Below, piece by piece: positions 40,940 through 54,371 of a stretch of 64,000 nt of DNA (position 1 is the stretch's first letter; each line of letters opens with the position of its first letter). The notes below the pieces were generated by a model that saw only the letters and a program-made list of their open reading frames with translations, was not told the origin of the DNA and did no database searches. This stretch comes from Lichina pygmaea. Taxonomy: Eukaryota; Ascomycota; Lichinomycetes; Lichinales; Lichinaceae. A program made the translations under genes and the position numbers. Location: the NCBI GenBank assembly GCA_963422465.1, contig OY730170.1, positions 4,440,379 to 4,504,378 of the forward strand, written 5' to 3'.

Positions 40940-43900
40940 AGGGTCGCCTGGTTCCTAGCAGTAGTTGCACAATCCTGGGACCACTCCCCAAGACTGTACT
41001 TTCCTGGGCAGTCTTTTCCAACTAGACTCTAGGGAAATCTGGTTGTATTAACTCAAGCTAGGGACCACACCCCCTGCCTGAGCTTTCCTAGAGTTTTTCA
41101 ACTCTACCAGCACTAGAGGCAAGCTCTAAACCATTCCTCTTATCCTGGGAGCCCTGATCTCCTTGTTGGTGGGTGTTTCTCACTTTTAGGAGAGGTTTCG
41201 TGTTTTATCTCTGATAGACTGGGAGTGCTGGCTCAATCCTGAGTTTTAGTCTCAGGGCTGATTGTTCCAAGGTAGGTAGGGCTTTGCCCAGTCCTTCAGA
41301 ATACCTCTGGTCCCTCTCACTCTTGTTGTGGCTGGGTGGTTGGTAGTTGAAGCAAGAAGACGTGAGTTCTGGGATCACAACTTTTGACCAATAGGCCTGA
41401 TTCAGAAAAGTGATGGGTTTTCACTCTTGGGAAGTGGGTGGTTTCAGCAAGCTTCACGACTGGTTTCCAGGACTTATGACCAAATGCGCTGATTGTCAAA
41501 AGTGATGGTCCTTTGACGATGTGGTACTGGGAAGAGTTTTTGTGTTGTGTTGTTTTCATTATCTTGTGCATAGCAGCGAGTTTGCTAACATTGACAACGT
41601 TGCCTTCTGCTGTTGCCTGCCATCAGGGGTTTCTCCTGTAGTTCGCAAAGAACAGTGTTGTCCCTGTCACGCTGTGTTGCTGGTTGTTGTACGCAAACTG
41701 GGCTATTGGTAGCAGTTCCACCCAGTTATCCTGCTGGTGGTTGACGTAATGTTGTAGATACTGCTCTATTGTCTGGTTTGTCCACTCAGTTTGTCTGTCA
41801 GTTTGTGGGTGGTAGGCTGTTGACATCCTTGTATCAATGCCAAGTTGCCTTGTCCACATGTTCCAGAATTTCAAGGTGAAGAGTTTGTCTTGATCTGAGA
41901 TGATTGTCTTTGGTAGCCCTTAGTGGCTTACCAGCTCTTTGAGTAGGACACTCGCAAGTTTGTTCGTGGTTCCTGACTCTTTCCACAGAACCAGGTGGGT
42001 GTATTTGGTGAGCTTGTCAACAACCACCAAAATGCTATTGTATACCACCTTTGTTGCTGGGTCTGTTGACTTTGGCAACTTGACCACAAAATCTATTGTG
42101 ATAGTTTCCCATGGTGCCTTGGGTAGGTCTATTTGCTGTGCCTGCCCATAGAGCTTATGTCTTGATGGCTTGTTCTTTGCGCACTGTTTGCAGTTGTGGA
42201 TGAACTCTGTCACCTTGCACTTCATTCTGTCAAAGTGGTAGTTCCTTTGGATTTTCTCCAAGGTTTTATCTTGCCCGGGGTGTCTGTGCAAAGGCCTGTC
42301 GTGGTGCCTCCAGATCACCTCCTCTTGTGCTCTTTCTGGCACAATTTCCTTTTTGTTTGCTGTCTTGTGGCCCAGGGTAAGAAGTGGACTTTTTGTTTCA
42401 GTTGTTGCCAGTTGGGGTTGGGCATAGACCAGGGTTCATCCTTTTGTCATTAGGATTGGGTGTTCCTCTGTTGTTTTCTTGTCCATCAGGTCTGGTCGCC
42501 TGCTGAGTGTGTCTGCTTGAGTATTTTCGGTGCCCTTCCAGTAGAGGATTTAGAAGTTGTATGATGCCAACAACTCTGCCTATTGAACTTGTTGTTGGTT
42601 TAGCTCCTTTGTTGTTGTGAAGTAAGCTAAGTTCTTGTGGTCTGAGTACACATCTACCGTGTATTTTGCCCCCTCCAAGTAAGGCCTCCATTCTTAGAAT
42701 GTGTTGACGATTGCTAGCAACTCTTTGTTGTGAACATTGTACCTCAGTTCTGGGCCAGAGAACTTTCTTGATCAGTACGCAACAGGGTGTAAGCAGTTGT
42801 CGGCGTCTGGTTGACACAAGCAGGATCCCAATACTTGGTCTGAGGCATCAGTTTCCAGAATGATTCTTTTCTCAGGATCAAATAATGCCAAAATGAGTGC
42901 AGAGATAAATTTATTCTTCAACTCCTAGAAGGCCACTTGTTGGCTCTCCTCCCACCTGAAAGATTTGTTCTTTCTGGTTAACTCTGTCAAGGCTACTGCT
43001 GTTCTTGAGTAGTCCTTGATGAATTGTCAGTAGAAGTTTGCAAATCCTAGGAAGGATTGTACTTCTTTGAGGTTTTTGGGTGTTGGCCAGTCTTGTACTG
43101 CTGCTGTCTTTGTGTCGTCCATTCAGATTCCTTCTGTTATCAGGATTGACCCCAAATATTCCACTTCTTTCGTGTGGAAAACACTTTTATCAAGGTGTAA
43201 CCTCATGCCTGCTTTCTGGAGTGTATGTAGGATTGTTTTGACATACTGTTTATACTCCTCCAAGGTTCCATTGGTGTATACCAAGACATCATCAATATAA
43301 GCAGTGACAAATATGTCCAGGTATTGTCAGAGGACAGTGTTAATAAGTGATTGGAATGTTGCTGGTGTATTCGTAAGGCTGAATAGCATCACAGTATACT
43401 TGTAGTGCCCATACCTTGTACGAAAGGCTGTCTTCCATTCTTCACTATCTTTCATCCTAACCAGGTTGAAAGCACCTTGAATGTTGAACTTGGTAAACTA
43501 TTTAGCTCCTTGGATCCAGTCTTGGATTTCTGATGTCAATGGCAGTGGGTAGTGGTTTTTCACTGTAATCACATTTAGCCACTGATAATCAACACACAGT
43601 TGAAGTTTGCTGTCTTTCTTTAGCACAAACAATATTGGGTATCCAGCTGGTGATGTTGAAGATTTTATGAACTCTTTCACTAGGTTCTTGTCTAGGTAGT
43701 CTCTCAGGGCCTCAAGCTCTTTTGCTGACAGAGTGTAGATAGAGCTGTGTGTGGGTTTTTTTCTGTCTTCCAGCAGAATCTTGTGGTCCCACTCCTGATG
43801 TTCTGGTAGTGTTGCAATCACTGTTTCTTTGAACATCTCCTGGTATTCTTTATACTCACTTGGCAACTGCGGTGCCTGAGTCTCACCCATGGTGTCTTGC

Positions 43901-44009
43901 GTGGTGCAAAGTTGTTGTGTTTGGGGTTTCATCCAGGCCACACAGGCCTGCCTGTGCTGGTGGTATTTCTTCCAGTGTGTCAGTGAGATTTCTTTAATCA
44001 TCACCCCTG

Positions 44010-44608
44010 TGTTACGACCCAGGGGATAGGAGCCACTTATTATAGGCAATCAGGCCGCGGGCCAGGCAAGAGGACACCATGGAAGTCAAGTGACCAACCA
44101 ACAAGGGGTCATGTGACTGTCAAGACACACACGGGAGTCTTGACGCAGCATGCATGAAGCATCAAGACAATCTCACCAGTCTCGACACAGGATGCATGAA
44201 GCATCAAGACAATCTCACCAGTCTTGACGCAGGATGCATGAAGCATCAAGACAATCTCACCAGTCTTGACGCAGGGTGTATAATATGGTGGGACTGTCAA
44301 GACAATCTCACCCATCTTGACGTCAAGACTGTCAAGACAATCTTGATCGTCTTGACAGGCCAGCACTATATAGTCCAGCGATAGTTCCCTTATAGAACAA
44401 TCGTCTTCAACTCATGTTGTGATCTAGACAACTAGATCTACTTCAATACAATCCTTTGTACGAAGCTGTTGATCAGGTGTCACCACCACCACGTTCCACC
44501 AAACCTCTTCGCACTCCTTGACACTCCTCTCCTGTGAGAACCAACCTGCCTTCCACCTCTCGCCCTAATCCTATACTTGGATAGGATAGTACAGTACAGA
44601 CTGCAACA
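44010..44608 (+). repeat. 5' LTR of Gypsy B2
   Basis: TATATAG at 44367-44373, GTCTTCAA at 44403-44410, self-primer site TTGAAGAC at 44611-44618; 42-bp palindromic repeats as in B1. Confidence 0.9.
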
Positions 44609-44626
44609 CTTTGAAGACCCTCAAGG

Positions 44627-46126
44627 ATGAGTACCTCAGGAGCAACCAACCCCAACTTCCCAGATAGAAAGATTAGCGTCGCCAAGCCAGACCTGTTCTA
44701 CAGTGAAAGAAACAAGGTTGACGACTGGCTCATGCAACTCCAAGTCTACTTTCAATTCCAACCAGAGACAAAGCTGCCTAAGGAAAAGTGGCCCCTTTTT
44801 GCAACCACTTACATGAGAGGCAATACTTATTGATGGATCAAGCCCTACGTCAACAAACATCTCTCAGGAAACGGAGACCATGACAGCACAACAGAATGGA
44901 TGACAAAATAGACATGATTCAAGGACGAGATCAAAAGGATCCTTGGACTATCTAACAAAGACAAAGTGGCTATATGAATGATCCAGCACATCAAACAACA
45001 ACACTCAGCCGCAGAGTACACCACACAGTTCAAACAATACTCAGTACTGACTGACTGGGACAACAACACCCTGATGGTCATGTACCGATGTAGACTCAAG
45101 GAAAATGTGAAGGATGAAATCACCTTCGACGGACGAGTGGTCAACACACTGGACAAACTCATCGCACAAGCAATCAACATTGATGACAAACTATTCAAGC
45201 AAGCGATAGAGAAACACCACGACAGAGGATACAGCTGCCCCGCATGGCATGTGAGCAACCACTACAAGCTGCCTAACAAGGCACTGCCACATGATCCATA
45301 TGGCTATGCACCCATGGAACTGGATGCAGTCCACCACAAGGGAAGGTTCACGAAGGGAAGGAACAACAAAAAGGGGAAAGCACTGAAGTGCTATGCCTGT
45401 GGCAAGCTAGACCACATGGTGAAAGACTGTTGTTCAAAGAACAAGGTGCACTGACAGCAACTTAATACGCTTGACAGAGACTGGAATATCATCAAGCCAG
45501 AGGACCCACCAGGAGAGGCTCAGCTATCCCTCGAACAATAGGACAACTACGATCAGATATTGGAAGCAGCCCACCAACTGGCAACATCAGGAGGCAAGGA
45601 CCTACCAGAACTGATAGGTCAGGACAAGGGACAGGAGCCCTTAACCACCTCTGATGGGGACCAAGACAAACCCACATCTATCAAAGAAGAAATACCACAA
45701 GGAAGCTATGCTTACAGCATGGACCCACGAAATCTACGGCACAGCGAACTACAGTGGAGGTTTTGCACAAAGCACTACTGCACCTACCACAAACAACTAC
45801 GAAGGTACAGAGGACATTCACCCTACCACACCACCTGCCACAAGCATTGGGTCAATTGCGAGAAGGATGCGTGTGAGACCCATCTTTGGGACAAACGCCA
45901 ACACACTGCATTCCCCAGACACACACATGATTGGCACAAACACCTTATGTTCCTACAGCAAGGCAACAACCACAACTGCTACGTCAACAATTGGCAGTAC
46001 TGCCTCAAGCCTGGATGTGACAAGTATCAGCAAGACAAATTCATGAACAGATTCCTCAGGACTGATGGGAATGGCTGGACCTATTGCCCAGTCAGTGGAA
46101 AGACACTTCAATCAGGAAAAGACTGA
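44627..46126 (+). pseudogene. gag of Gypsy B2
   Basis: One 500-codon frame with nonsense changes. CCHC knuckle as in B1 but its Gly before His changed (C-G-K-L-D-H). The second Cys/His/Trp region is kept (W-x2-C-x4-C-x2-H-L). At the site where B1 and B3 have TGA (M-Y-stop) this copy keeps CGA, showing what the stops replaced. Confidence 0.85.
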
Positions 46127-49100
46127 ACTCCCTTGTCAAGGGGTGACATCAGGAGCTCAACAACATGACCCCTAGCAACGCAAAGCACCTGCGATTACCT
46201 GTGTCACTACACACCAACACGCCAGTACAGACATACGCACTTGTTGACTCTGGAGCCAGTGGAAACTACATTTCAAGACAACTTTACAACACCCTCAGCA
46301 CTGGAAGAAGACATAAGCAGTAGCCCTATCAGCTCACGATGGCAAATGGACAGACAGAGCTAGTCTGCCATGAGACACAGCCAATAGAAATAGTTACCAG
46401 ACACCATGCTGAAAGGATCCACCTTGATATTGTCAAGTTGGCCACTCAGGATATCTATTTGGGGATGCCTTGGCTAAAGAAGCACAACCCAGTTGTTAAC
46501 TGGAGAACAGGAGTACTCACGTTTAGGAACTGCACTAACAACACAGCTCGGACCTGTTACCAGCCGCAGAAGGTGTGGACAGATGAGGGAAGGAGTCCTC
46601 AGTGGAACCTCACTGACAGAAAGGATAACTCTCAAGAGAAGAGGTCTGCCTTGACAGGCACACTCTGGAACCAGGTGGCCAAACAGTCAGAGATGAAGAG
46701 AGAGGAAGTTGTTAACCCTCTGGAGATCTCTGAAGAGTACTGACCTGGGTATGATAACCTCTTTCAGGAAGAGACAATGACAGCAGTGTTGCCTAAGCAC
46801 CAACCTTGGGATCATGAGATCAAGTTGCAACCAGGGACAGAGCCAGGATTTGGACCAATTTACCAGTTATCAGAGAAAGAGCTCCAAGTACTTCGTGAGT
46901 ACCTGGAGGAAAACCTGAAAAAGAGTTTCATTTGAGAATCTCAATCGCCAGCAGGATACCCGATACTATTTGCACCAAAGAAAGATGGAAGTCTTCGACT
47001 TTGTGTGGATTACAGGAAACTCAACAACATTACCATCAAGAACTGATATCTGTTGCCAAATGCGAACAAATTGTGAGACAGGATCAGCCAAGCTACAATC
47101 TTTACCAAGCTGGACTTGAAAGGAGCATACAACCTGATACGCATGAAAGAAGGAGAAGAATGGAAGACAGCCTTCAGAACCTGATACAGACACTACGAGT
47201 ATCTGGTTATACTATTCGGACTCATAAACGCACCAGCAACATGTCAAGCATTGATCAACAATGTCATCAGAGCACACCTGGACCAAACAGCTATTACCTA
47301 CCTGGACAACATTCTTGTCTACTCGAACACGCAACAAGAACATACCAAACATGTGAAGGATGTTCTACAATACCTACAAGAGGCAGGGCTCAAGCTCAAC
47401 CTGAAGAAATGCGAGTTCAACAAACCGGAAGTTGAATTCCTCAGATATATCATAGGGATTGAAGGGATCAAGATTGACCCTGAGAAAATCAAAGTGATTC
47501 AGCAATAGCCAACACTGACATCAGTTAAGGAAGTACAAGCCTTCCTAGGATCTGCCAACTTCAACTGACAGTTCATCAAGAACTACTCACAGATGGCAAC
47601 ACCACTGACAGAACTCACAAAGAAGGACGTGGAGTACCGGTGGACGGAGAGACAACAAAAAGCATTCCAACAGCTCAAGGACACTTGCGCCAAGGAACCA
47701 GTTCTCCTCAACTTCAAGACAGGCCAACCGACACAAATCAAGACAGACACTTCAGATCAGGCAGTGGGAGCATGTCTATGCCAACAGGCAGACAGCAAGT
47801 GGCACCCAGTTGCCTACTACTCACAAAAAATGACACAAGCAGAACGAAACTATGATATCCACAATAAAGAGCTACTGGCAGTTGTCAACGCACTCGAACA
47901 CTGGAGAGTGTACACGGAAAGCAGTTCCAAACTCACTATTCTCACAGACTACAAGAATCTGACAATGTTCACAATAACCAAGAAGCTGAACAGACAGTAA
48001 GTCAGATGGGCTGAACTCCTAGAGCAACACAAGTTCAAGATCTTGTACACCCCTGGACAAGACAATAGGAGAGCAGACGCACTAAGCTGATGAAAAGACC
48101 ACATGGAAGATGATGAACACCAAGGAACGATCTTACAGCAGGACCAGCAAGGAAACCTGGTGCCTCAACCACAGATCAACAAGCTCACAGCAGAAGACAC
48201 TGAAGAACTAATAAGAAACTACCATGATAATCCAGCACATAGTCACCCAGGAATCTCCAAGACCACAGACCTTATCCAACAGGCAGGGAACAATGTTATT
48301 AACCTCTGACAACATGTCACAAACTACATCAGCAAGTGTCTACTATACCAGAAAAACAAACATGGAAGACATAAGCTATACAGAGAAGGACACCCGAACA
48401 CGATACCGAGAGGCCTGTGGGAAGACATGTCAATGGACTTCATCACAAAGCTACCCAAGTCCAAAGACCCAGTCACAGGAATCACCTACGACTTGATTAT
48501 GGTGATAGTGGACAGATTCACAAAATATCTAATAGTGGTACTATTCAAGGAGACCCACACAGCAGAACAGTTGGGATACCTCTTACTGGACAGATTGGTC
48601 AGAGACCACAGAGTTCTGATCACAATCATTACAGACAGAGATAAACTCTTCACATCCAACTACTGGAAGACAATCAGTGCAGCCATGGGAACAAAACCCA
48701 AAATATCTACAGCCTATCACCCATGAACTGACAGCCAGACAGAGCAAGCAAACCAAGTCCTGGAGACTTACTTACAGCATTACATCAACAAGACCCACAG
48801 CAATTGGGTACAGTTATTACCGGTGGCACAGCTGGCAATCAACCAGCACAGATCAGACTCAACAAAGGAATCACTATTTTTTGCCAATTTTGGACAACAT
48901 GTGAACATCAGGATGCCAAGCAGAGCTTCACCAAACACGGAGAAAGCACTCCAACATGACAAGCTCCTACGACAAACGCACATGATGATGAGGCACTACC
49001 TTCAAGAGATCTCAGAAAGAATGCAACATCAAATAGACAAGAAATTGAAAATGGCACCTCAGCTAAAGAAGGGGGATAAAGTCTACCTCCTCACAAGAAA

Positions 49101-49464
49101 TTGGAGAACAAAGAAACCAAGAACAAAGAAACTGGACCATGTCAAGGTCAGACTATTTTCAGTCAAAGAAAAAACCAGACCAGTCAACATCAGACTGCGA
49201 CTACCAAGAGACGCTCAGGTACACCCAAACTTTCACATCTCAATGATCGAATTAGCCAACCAGAGCACACCCTTGCAGGAAACATTTCATTACCAACCAG
49301 AGGAAGAACAGGAATTCAAGGCTGAACAGATCCTGAAGAGAAAAGGTCAGTGATACCTTGTTAAGTGGAAAAACTACCCAGACTCGGAAAATACCTGGGA
49401 GCCACTCAGGAACCTCGCGAACTGCCAGCTCCTCCTGTAGCAGTTCCGGCAGAAGCAGGACTGA
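46127..49464 (+). pseudogene. pol of Gypsy B2: PR-RT-RH-IN-chromodomain
   Basis: Same frame and order as in B1, no frameshift, numerous transition-type stops (for example TAG at 46321-46323, TGA at 47044-47046, TAG near 47506). RT active site Y-L-D-N. Chromodomain at about 49314-49436 with an internal TGA. Confidence 0.85.
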
Positions 49465-49906
49465 ACAGCTCAGCCTGCAGCGCAGACACATCAATGACTG
49501 TCGCTGACAAGTCTTCACCATCCACCTCCATTTCAGCAACAAGGCACTGGAGCTTCTTCTTTGCTCAACCCTCAGCACCCTCAAGAACCTTTCACTTTCA
49601 GGACACACAAGCCTGCAGCTCAGCAAGCTGCTCAACAAGAGCATCCTGCTTGGCCTCATCAACAGCCAAATCCTTGCGAAGGTTATCCCGAGTTATGTTC
49701 AGCGACTCCCAAGAAAGTGACACACAGGACTTCCCATGATGAGTGCATTCAGCGCACTTCAACTTATCGTTGTTGTCAGACATTCGGAAGCAGAGCTTGT
49801 GGTTCAAAACACAGAAGTCACACAGAGCAAGTGACACAAAGTTATGATCACGGATCTGGGCTGCCAGTTGGTTTCAGTAAGCAGAGGCACATGATTTTGC
49901 AGACAT
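49406..49906 (-). pseudogene. antisense ORF of Gypsy B2 (Zn2Cys6-like)
   Basis: Same 501-nt frame as in B1 with all six cysteines kept at C-x2-C-x6-C-x11-C-x2-C-x6-C. It has in-frame TGA/TAG-type damage outside the cluster. The start lies 44 bp from the 3' LTR. Confidence 0.55.
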
Positions 49907-49950
49907 ACTCAAGAATTCATCAGGATGATGAATGAAGGAGAGAAGGGTAG

Positions 49951-50549
49951 TGTTACAACCCAGGGGATGGGAGCCACTCATTATAGGCAATCAGGCCACG
50001 GGCCAGGCAAGAGGACACCATGGAAGTCAAGTGACCAACCAACAAGGGGTCACGTGACTGTCGAGACACACACAGGAGTCTCGACGCAGCATGCATGAAG
50101 CATCAAGACAATCTCACCAGTCTTGACGCAGGATGCATGAAGCATCAAGACAATCTCACCAGTCTTGACGCAGGATGCATGAAGCATCAAGACAATCTCA
50201 CCAGTCTTGACGCAGGGTGCATAACATGGTGGGACTGTCAAGACAATCTCACCTGTCTTGACATCAAGACTGTCAAGACAATCTTGATTGTCTTGACAGG
50301 CCAGCACTATATAGTCTGGTGATAGTTCCCTTATGGAACAATCATCTTCAACTCATGTTGTGATCCAGACAACTAGATCTACTTCAATACAATCCTTTGT
50401 ACAAAGCTGTTGATCAGGTGTCACCACCACCATGTTCCACCAAACCCCTTCGCACTCCTTGACACTCCTCTCCTGCGAGAACCAACCTGCCTTCCACCTC
50501 TCACCCTAATCCTATACTCGGACAGGACAGTACAGTACAGACCGCAACA
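49951..50549 (+). repeat. 3' LTR of Gypsy B2
   Basis: Pairs with 44010-44608; TATATAG and palindromic repeat units present. Confidence 0.9.
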
Positions 50550-51022
50550 CCCTGGTTCTGATGTGACCAGTGTTCTGTCCAGAAAGACTAGTTGCCTTCT
50601 TCTCCAGTCAATCCTTGGGTTTTGTTTTTCCAACCACAGAAGTCCCAATATAACTTTGTGTAGTATCTGGACCAAGTTGAATTCCTCTGTTCTGATTGTT
50701 GTGCCATGGACACTCAGTCTCAGACTCTTAGTCTCCTTTATCACTTATCCCTTGTCTTTGGAGAGTGGTGTTCTGTCCACCACTGTCAACTGGTAGAGGT
50801 CTTTCTTGCCTTGGACTGGAACCTTGTTTCTTCTGGCAAAGCTTTCTGACATGAAGTTGCCAGTCACACCAGAGTTGATCATGGCCTTAGCCAACCGCCC
50901 ATTGACTCTGATCTTGATGTGAAAGTGCAGGCTGCAGGCTGTTGTGTCAAGGCTCAGCTTGACTTCTTCCTCCCAGAGTGTTGTCTTGCCTACTCTTCCA
51001 ACCCCAGTTTTGAAGAGCACTG

Positions 51023-52570
51023 CTAGTTTTTTGAGCTGCCTAGGCCCTGGGCCTGACGCTCTACCACGTGTTGTTTGCATTGTGTGGTGAGGCATCGTTC
51101 CCACAGATCTTGGTTGTAATCATCTTGTTCAGGGTTGACCCTTTGGATGTGTATATTCCATCACGCTTCCACCTCGGACCCTGGGAACCACATCTTCTTT
51201 CTTTTCTCTAGAAGGTGTTCCTTGCAGTGGTTGTCCTTGCACACCTTCCAATAAGATTGTCTGCAGGCTGCTGTTGTGGCCTGGTGTAGGTCCACTTGTG
51301 TGGTGATGTCTCTGACCTGTGTGATGCTGAGGGTATCATCAACCTATCATGACACTTGCGTCTTCCCTATTTCTGATAGGGTTGTGTCCTGTTGTTGAAG
51401 GACAGGTTTGTCAGGGACTGGTGGTGGCTGGGCTTCCTTGTTGTCAACCTGTTCCTCCATATAGCCAGTTGTGTCAAACTCGGAGATCAGGTCTTCCTCC
51501 CAGTGGATTCTGTCAACCTTCCTTTGGACCTTGTTGAGATGATCCAAGGTTTCCTGAAGCATGTTCTCAAGTTTTTCAGTGTGTTGTCAGAGGTTGTCCT
51601 CCTCTCTGAGGAGTGCTGCCTCAGGGTGATTGTGGGGCAGTGTGTCTTGGGGGGCTCTCTGGGGCTTCTCTGTCTCCCTGCTTTTCCAGGCGCTTGTAGT
51701 GTTCAACTGCTTCCCTTCACCCTTCTTGTTCTTCTTCTTGCTCCTGCAGTTCACTGCAAGGTGGCCTACTTTCTGACAGTTGTAACACTTCTGTGTCTTC
51801 TTCTTTCATGGTTCCACCACATTGATTTCCATAGGTACCAAGCTGTAGTTATCTTTGGTGGGTGTTGGCTTTTTCTTCACTCATAGTTTTGTCTGCTTGC
51901 CTCACTTCTCAAGCTCTCTCTTGAACTGTCAGTTGTTGATGTGAGCTGCAGTCTTGATTATTTCGTAGAGCTTGGTTGGTCGGTCTCCTCGTGTGATGTC
52001 ATCCTTGACTTGTTTCTTGAGGTCTTGGTAGAATAGTGCTGTTAGTGCACTATCCCTCCACTGGGTCCTCACTGCTAGTTGTTGGAACTTCACCGTGAAT
52101 TCTGATGCTGATCCAGTTTGCCGCAGTGCTTGGAGCTTTTGTTCCACATCCTTTTCCTTGTCAAGGATCCCAAACATCTTCCTTATGGCTGTCTTAAAAG
52201 TTTTCAAGCTTCCTATGACCTGTCAGGTATTGTCTTCTTGCTTCTTGGGGTCTGCCTGATTGTCTAGGTAATCTCTTAAGTAGATGTTGAACCAAGTGAA
52301 GGCTGGTCCTTCCAGGTAGGAGGCTGCAAATAGCACCTTCTCCTGGTCTGTTGGGAACTGGGCTGTGTTGAACTCATAGTAGAGCTCCAGTTGTGAGAAG
52401 AACAACTCCAGTCCTCCCCTGGATCCATCGTACCTCTTCAGAGCACCTACCTTCAAGGGCTTCAGGGGTAGGTTAACAATAGGTGCTGCCTGGACAGCCT
52501 GGGCCTGAGCTGCCTGAGCAGCCTGGGCTTGGGCCGCATGAGAAGGGGTAGGGCTTTGTGGATCCACCAT
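51023..52570 (-). pseudogene. gag of Gypsy A2, longest version
   Basis: A 516-codon frame from ATG 52570 to TAG 51025-51023 with a few nonsense codons. After the CCHC knuckle it keeps the block missing in A1 and A3, with W-x2-C-x4-C-x2-H-L-x2-K at about 51250-51206 (Trp at 51250-51248). The heptamer A AAA AAC at 51032-51026 precedes the stop. It is the best guide to the ancestral family A gag. Confidence 0.85.
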
Positions 52571-52608
52571 CGTATCAAGTCAGTGTCCTATGTGTTAGAG
52601 GCTGAAAC

Positions 52609-53068
52609 TGTTAAAGGCTGGGCTGGGTTCACACAGAAACTGGTACAGTCTGTTGCTTTGCAGGGCGGATTCTAGACAGGGACTTGATAGAGAAATAGAC
52701 AGATAAGTAACTCTCTCTGTACTATTGTCTCAGTACGATGTGTGCGTATTGTGTTCAGCCTGGAGAGCTAATCTCTCCAGGCCCTTGGGGTGGTCTTTAT
52801 ACAGATGCCCTAGGGGGGGAGTCTCCTCTGAGGAGTATCATCCTTTTGCGTGGACAAGCTCCTTGCTTAGCTTCTGCTTGTCCACCGGACAAGCTCCTCG
52901 CTTAGCTCCTGCTTGTCCACCAGACAAGCTCCTCGCTTAGCTCTTGCTTGTCCACCGGACAAGCTCCTTGCTTAGCTCTTGCTTGTCCACTGGATCAGTC
53001 GGATGTTGTTCTGCATGACTAACACTCCTCCCTTGCTTACCTGGGCTGTTCCAGCCTAGGCCTTAACA
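52609..53068 (-). repeat. 5' LTR of Gypsy A2 (460 bp)
   Basis: Reads TGTTAAGG at 53068 inward to TTAACA at 52609 on the minus strand. Contains the 35-bp units with GGACAAGC/GCTTGTCC arms. The self-primer pair is AGGCTGAA (minus, 52761-52754) and TTCAGCCT (minus, 52606-52599), 2 nt inside the LTR. Confidence 0.9.
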
Positions 53069-54371
53069 CCAGGCAGCTCAAGCCCAAGCTGCTCAGATGG
53101 CTCAGGCCCAGGCTGTCCAGACAGCACCTATTGTTAACCTACCCCCAAAGCCCTTGAAGGTAGGTGCCCTGAAGAGGTATGATAGATCCAGGGGAGGACT
53201 GGAGTTGTTCTTCTCACAACTGGAGCTTTACTATGGGTTCAACACAGCCCAGTTCCTGACAGACCAGGAGAAGGTGCTATTCGCAGTCTCCTACCTGGAA
53301 GGACCAGTCTTCACTTGGTTCAACATCTACTTAAGAGATTACCTAGACAATCAGGCAGACTCCAAGAAGCAAGAAGACAATACCTGACAGGTTATGGGAA
53401 GCTTGAAGATCTTTAAGACAGCCATGAGGAAGATGTTTGGAATCCTTGACAAGGAAAAGGATGTGGAATGAAAGCTCCAAGCACTGTGGCAAACAGGATC
53501 AGTATCAGAGTTTGCGGTGAAGTTCCAACAACTAGCAGTGAGGACTTAGTGGGGGGACAGTGCACTAACAGCACTGTTCTACCAAGGCCTCAAGGAACAA
53601 GTCAAGGATGATATCACACAAGAAGACTGACCAACCAAGCTCTATGAAATGATTGAGACTGCAGCTCACATCAACAACTGACAGTTTGAGAGAGAGCTTG
53701 AGAAGTGAGGCAAGCAGACAAAACTATGGGTGAAGAAAAAACCAACACCTGCCAAAGATAACTACAGCTTGGTACCCATAGAAATTGATGTGGCAGAACC
53801 ACAAAAGAAGAAGGCATGGAAGTGTTACAACTGTCAGAAAGTGGGCCACCTTGCGGTGAACTGCAGGAGCAAGAAGAAGAGCAACAAGGGCAGAGGGAAG
53901 CAGCTGAATGCCACAAGCACCTGGAAAGGCAGAGAGATGGAGAAGTCCCAGAGAGCTCCCCAAGGTATACTGCCCCACAATCACTCTGAGGCAGCACTCC
54001 TCAGAGAAGAGGATGACCTCTGACAGCACACCAAAAAACTCAAGACTATGCTCCAAGAAACCTTGGACCACCTTGACAAGGTCTGAAGGAAGATTGACAG
54101 AATCTATTGGGAGGACAATCTGATCTCTGAGTTTGACACAACTGGCTACATGGAGGAACAGGTTGATGATGGAAAAGCCCAGCCACCACCAGTCTCTGAC
54201 AAATCTGTCCTTCAACAACAGGACACAACCCTATCAGAAATAGGGGAGACACAAGTACCATGACAGGTTGATGATACTCTCAGCATCACACAGGACAGAG
54301 ATATCACCACACGATGCAAACAACATGTGGTAGAGTGTCAGGCCCAGGGCCTAGGCAGCTCAAAAAACTAG
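53069..54371 (+). pseudogene. gag of Gypsy A3 (N-terminally truncated)
   Basis: Continues the Ala/Gln-rich N-terminal region and capsid, with CCHC knuckle at about 53821-53862 and heptamer A AAA AAC at 54362-54368 before TAG. The Cys/His block present in A2 is lost by a deletion ending at a repeated TCACCACAC word, different from the A1 deletion. Confidence 0.85.

Larger units (their letters stand above)
29460..41548 (-). mobile_element. LINE copy 2, Tad1-like, near full length, split by Gypsy B1
   Basis: Minus-strand element with its TAAATAAA-type tail at about 29460-29480, ORF2 end at 29670-30603, Gypsy B1 at 30604-37143, then ORF2, ORF1 and a 5' leader reaching to about 41540, where it abuts truncated Gypsy A2. 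Without B1 it is about 5.5 kb. The 5' boundary is approximate, and I could not find a TSD. Confidence 0.85.
44010..50549 (+). mobile_element. Gypsy B2: Ty3/Gypsy chromovirus, complete with both LTRs
   Basis: LTRs 44010-44608 and 49951-50549 (599 bp each), TSD CCCTG at 44005-44009 and 50550-50554, total 6540 bp. Inserted in the pol gene of A2 in opposite orientation. Same internal plan as B1. Confidence 0.95.
41549..51022 (-). pseudogene. pol of Gypsy A2 (interrupted by B2)
   Basis: Protease and the start of RT lie right of B2 (51022-50550); RT, RNase H and most of integrase lie left of it (44009-41549). Unlike A1 and A3 the RT active site still reads Y-I-D-D (near 43290-43300, minus). Nonsense codons are again transition-type. 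Integrase ends abruptly at 41549. Confidence 0.85.
41549..53068 (-). mobile_element. Gypsy A2 (minus strand), 3'-truncated, split by Gypsy B2
   Basis: Reading on the minus strand: 5' LTR 53068-52609, gag, pol up to the B2 insertion (after 50555), then pol continues 44009-41549 to within the integrase. The chromodomain, antisense ORF and 3' LTR are missing where it abuts LINE copy 2. The outer end at 53068 joins family A gag sequence of A3, so A2 appears to have inserted into A3. Confidence 0.9.
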
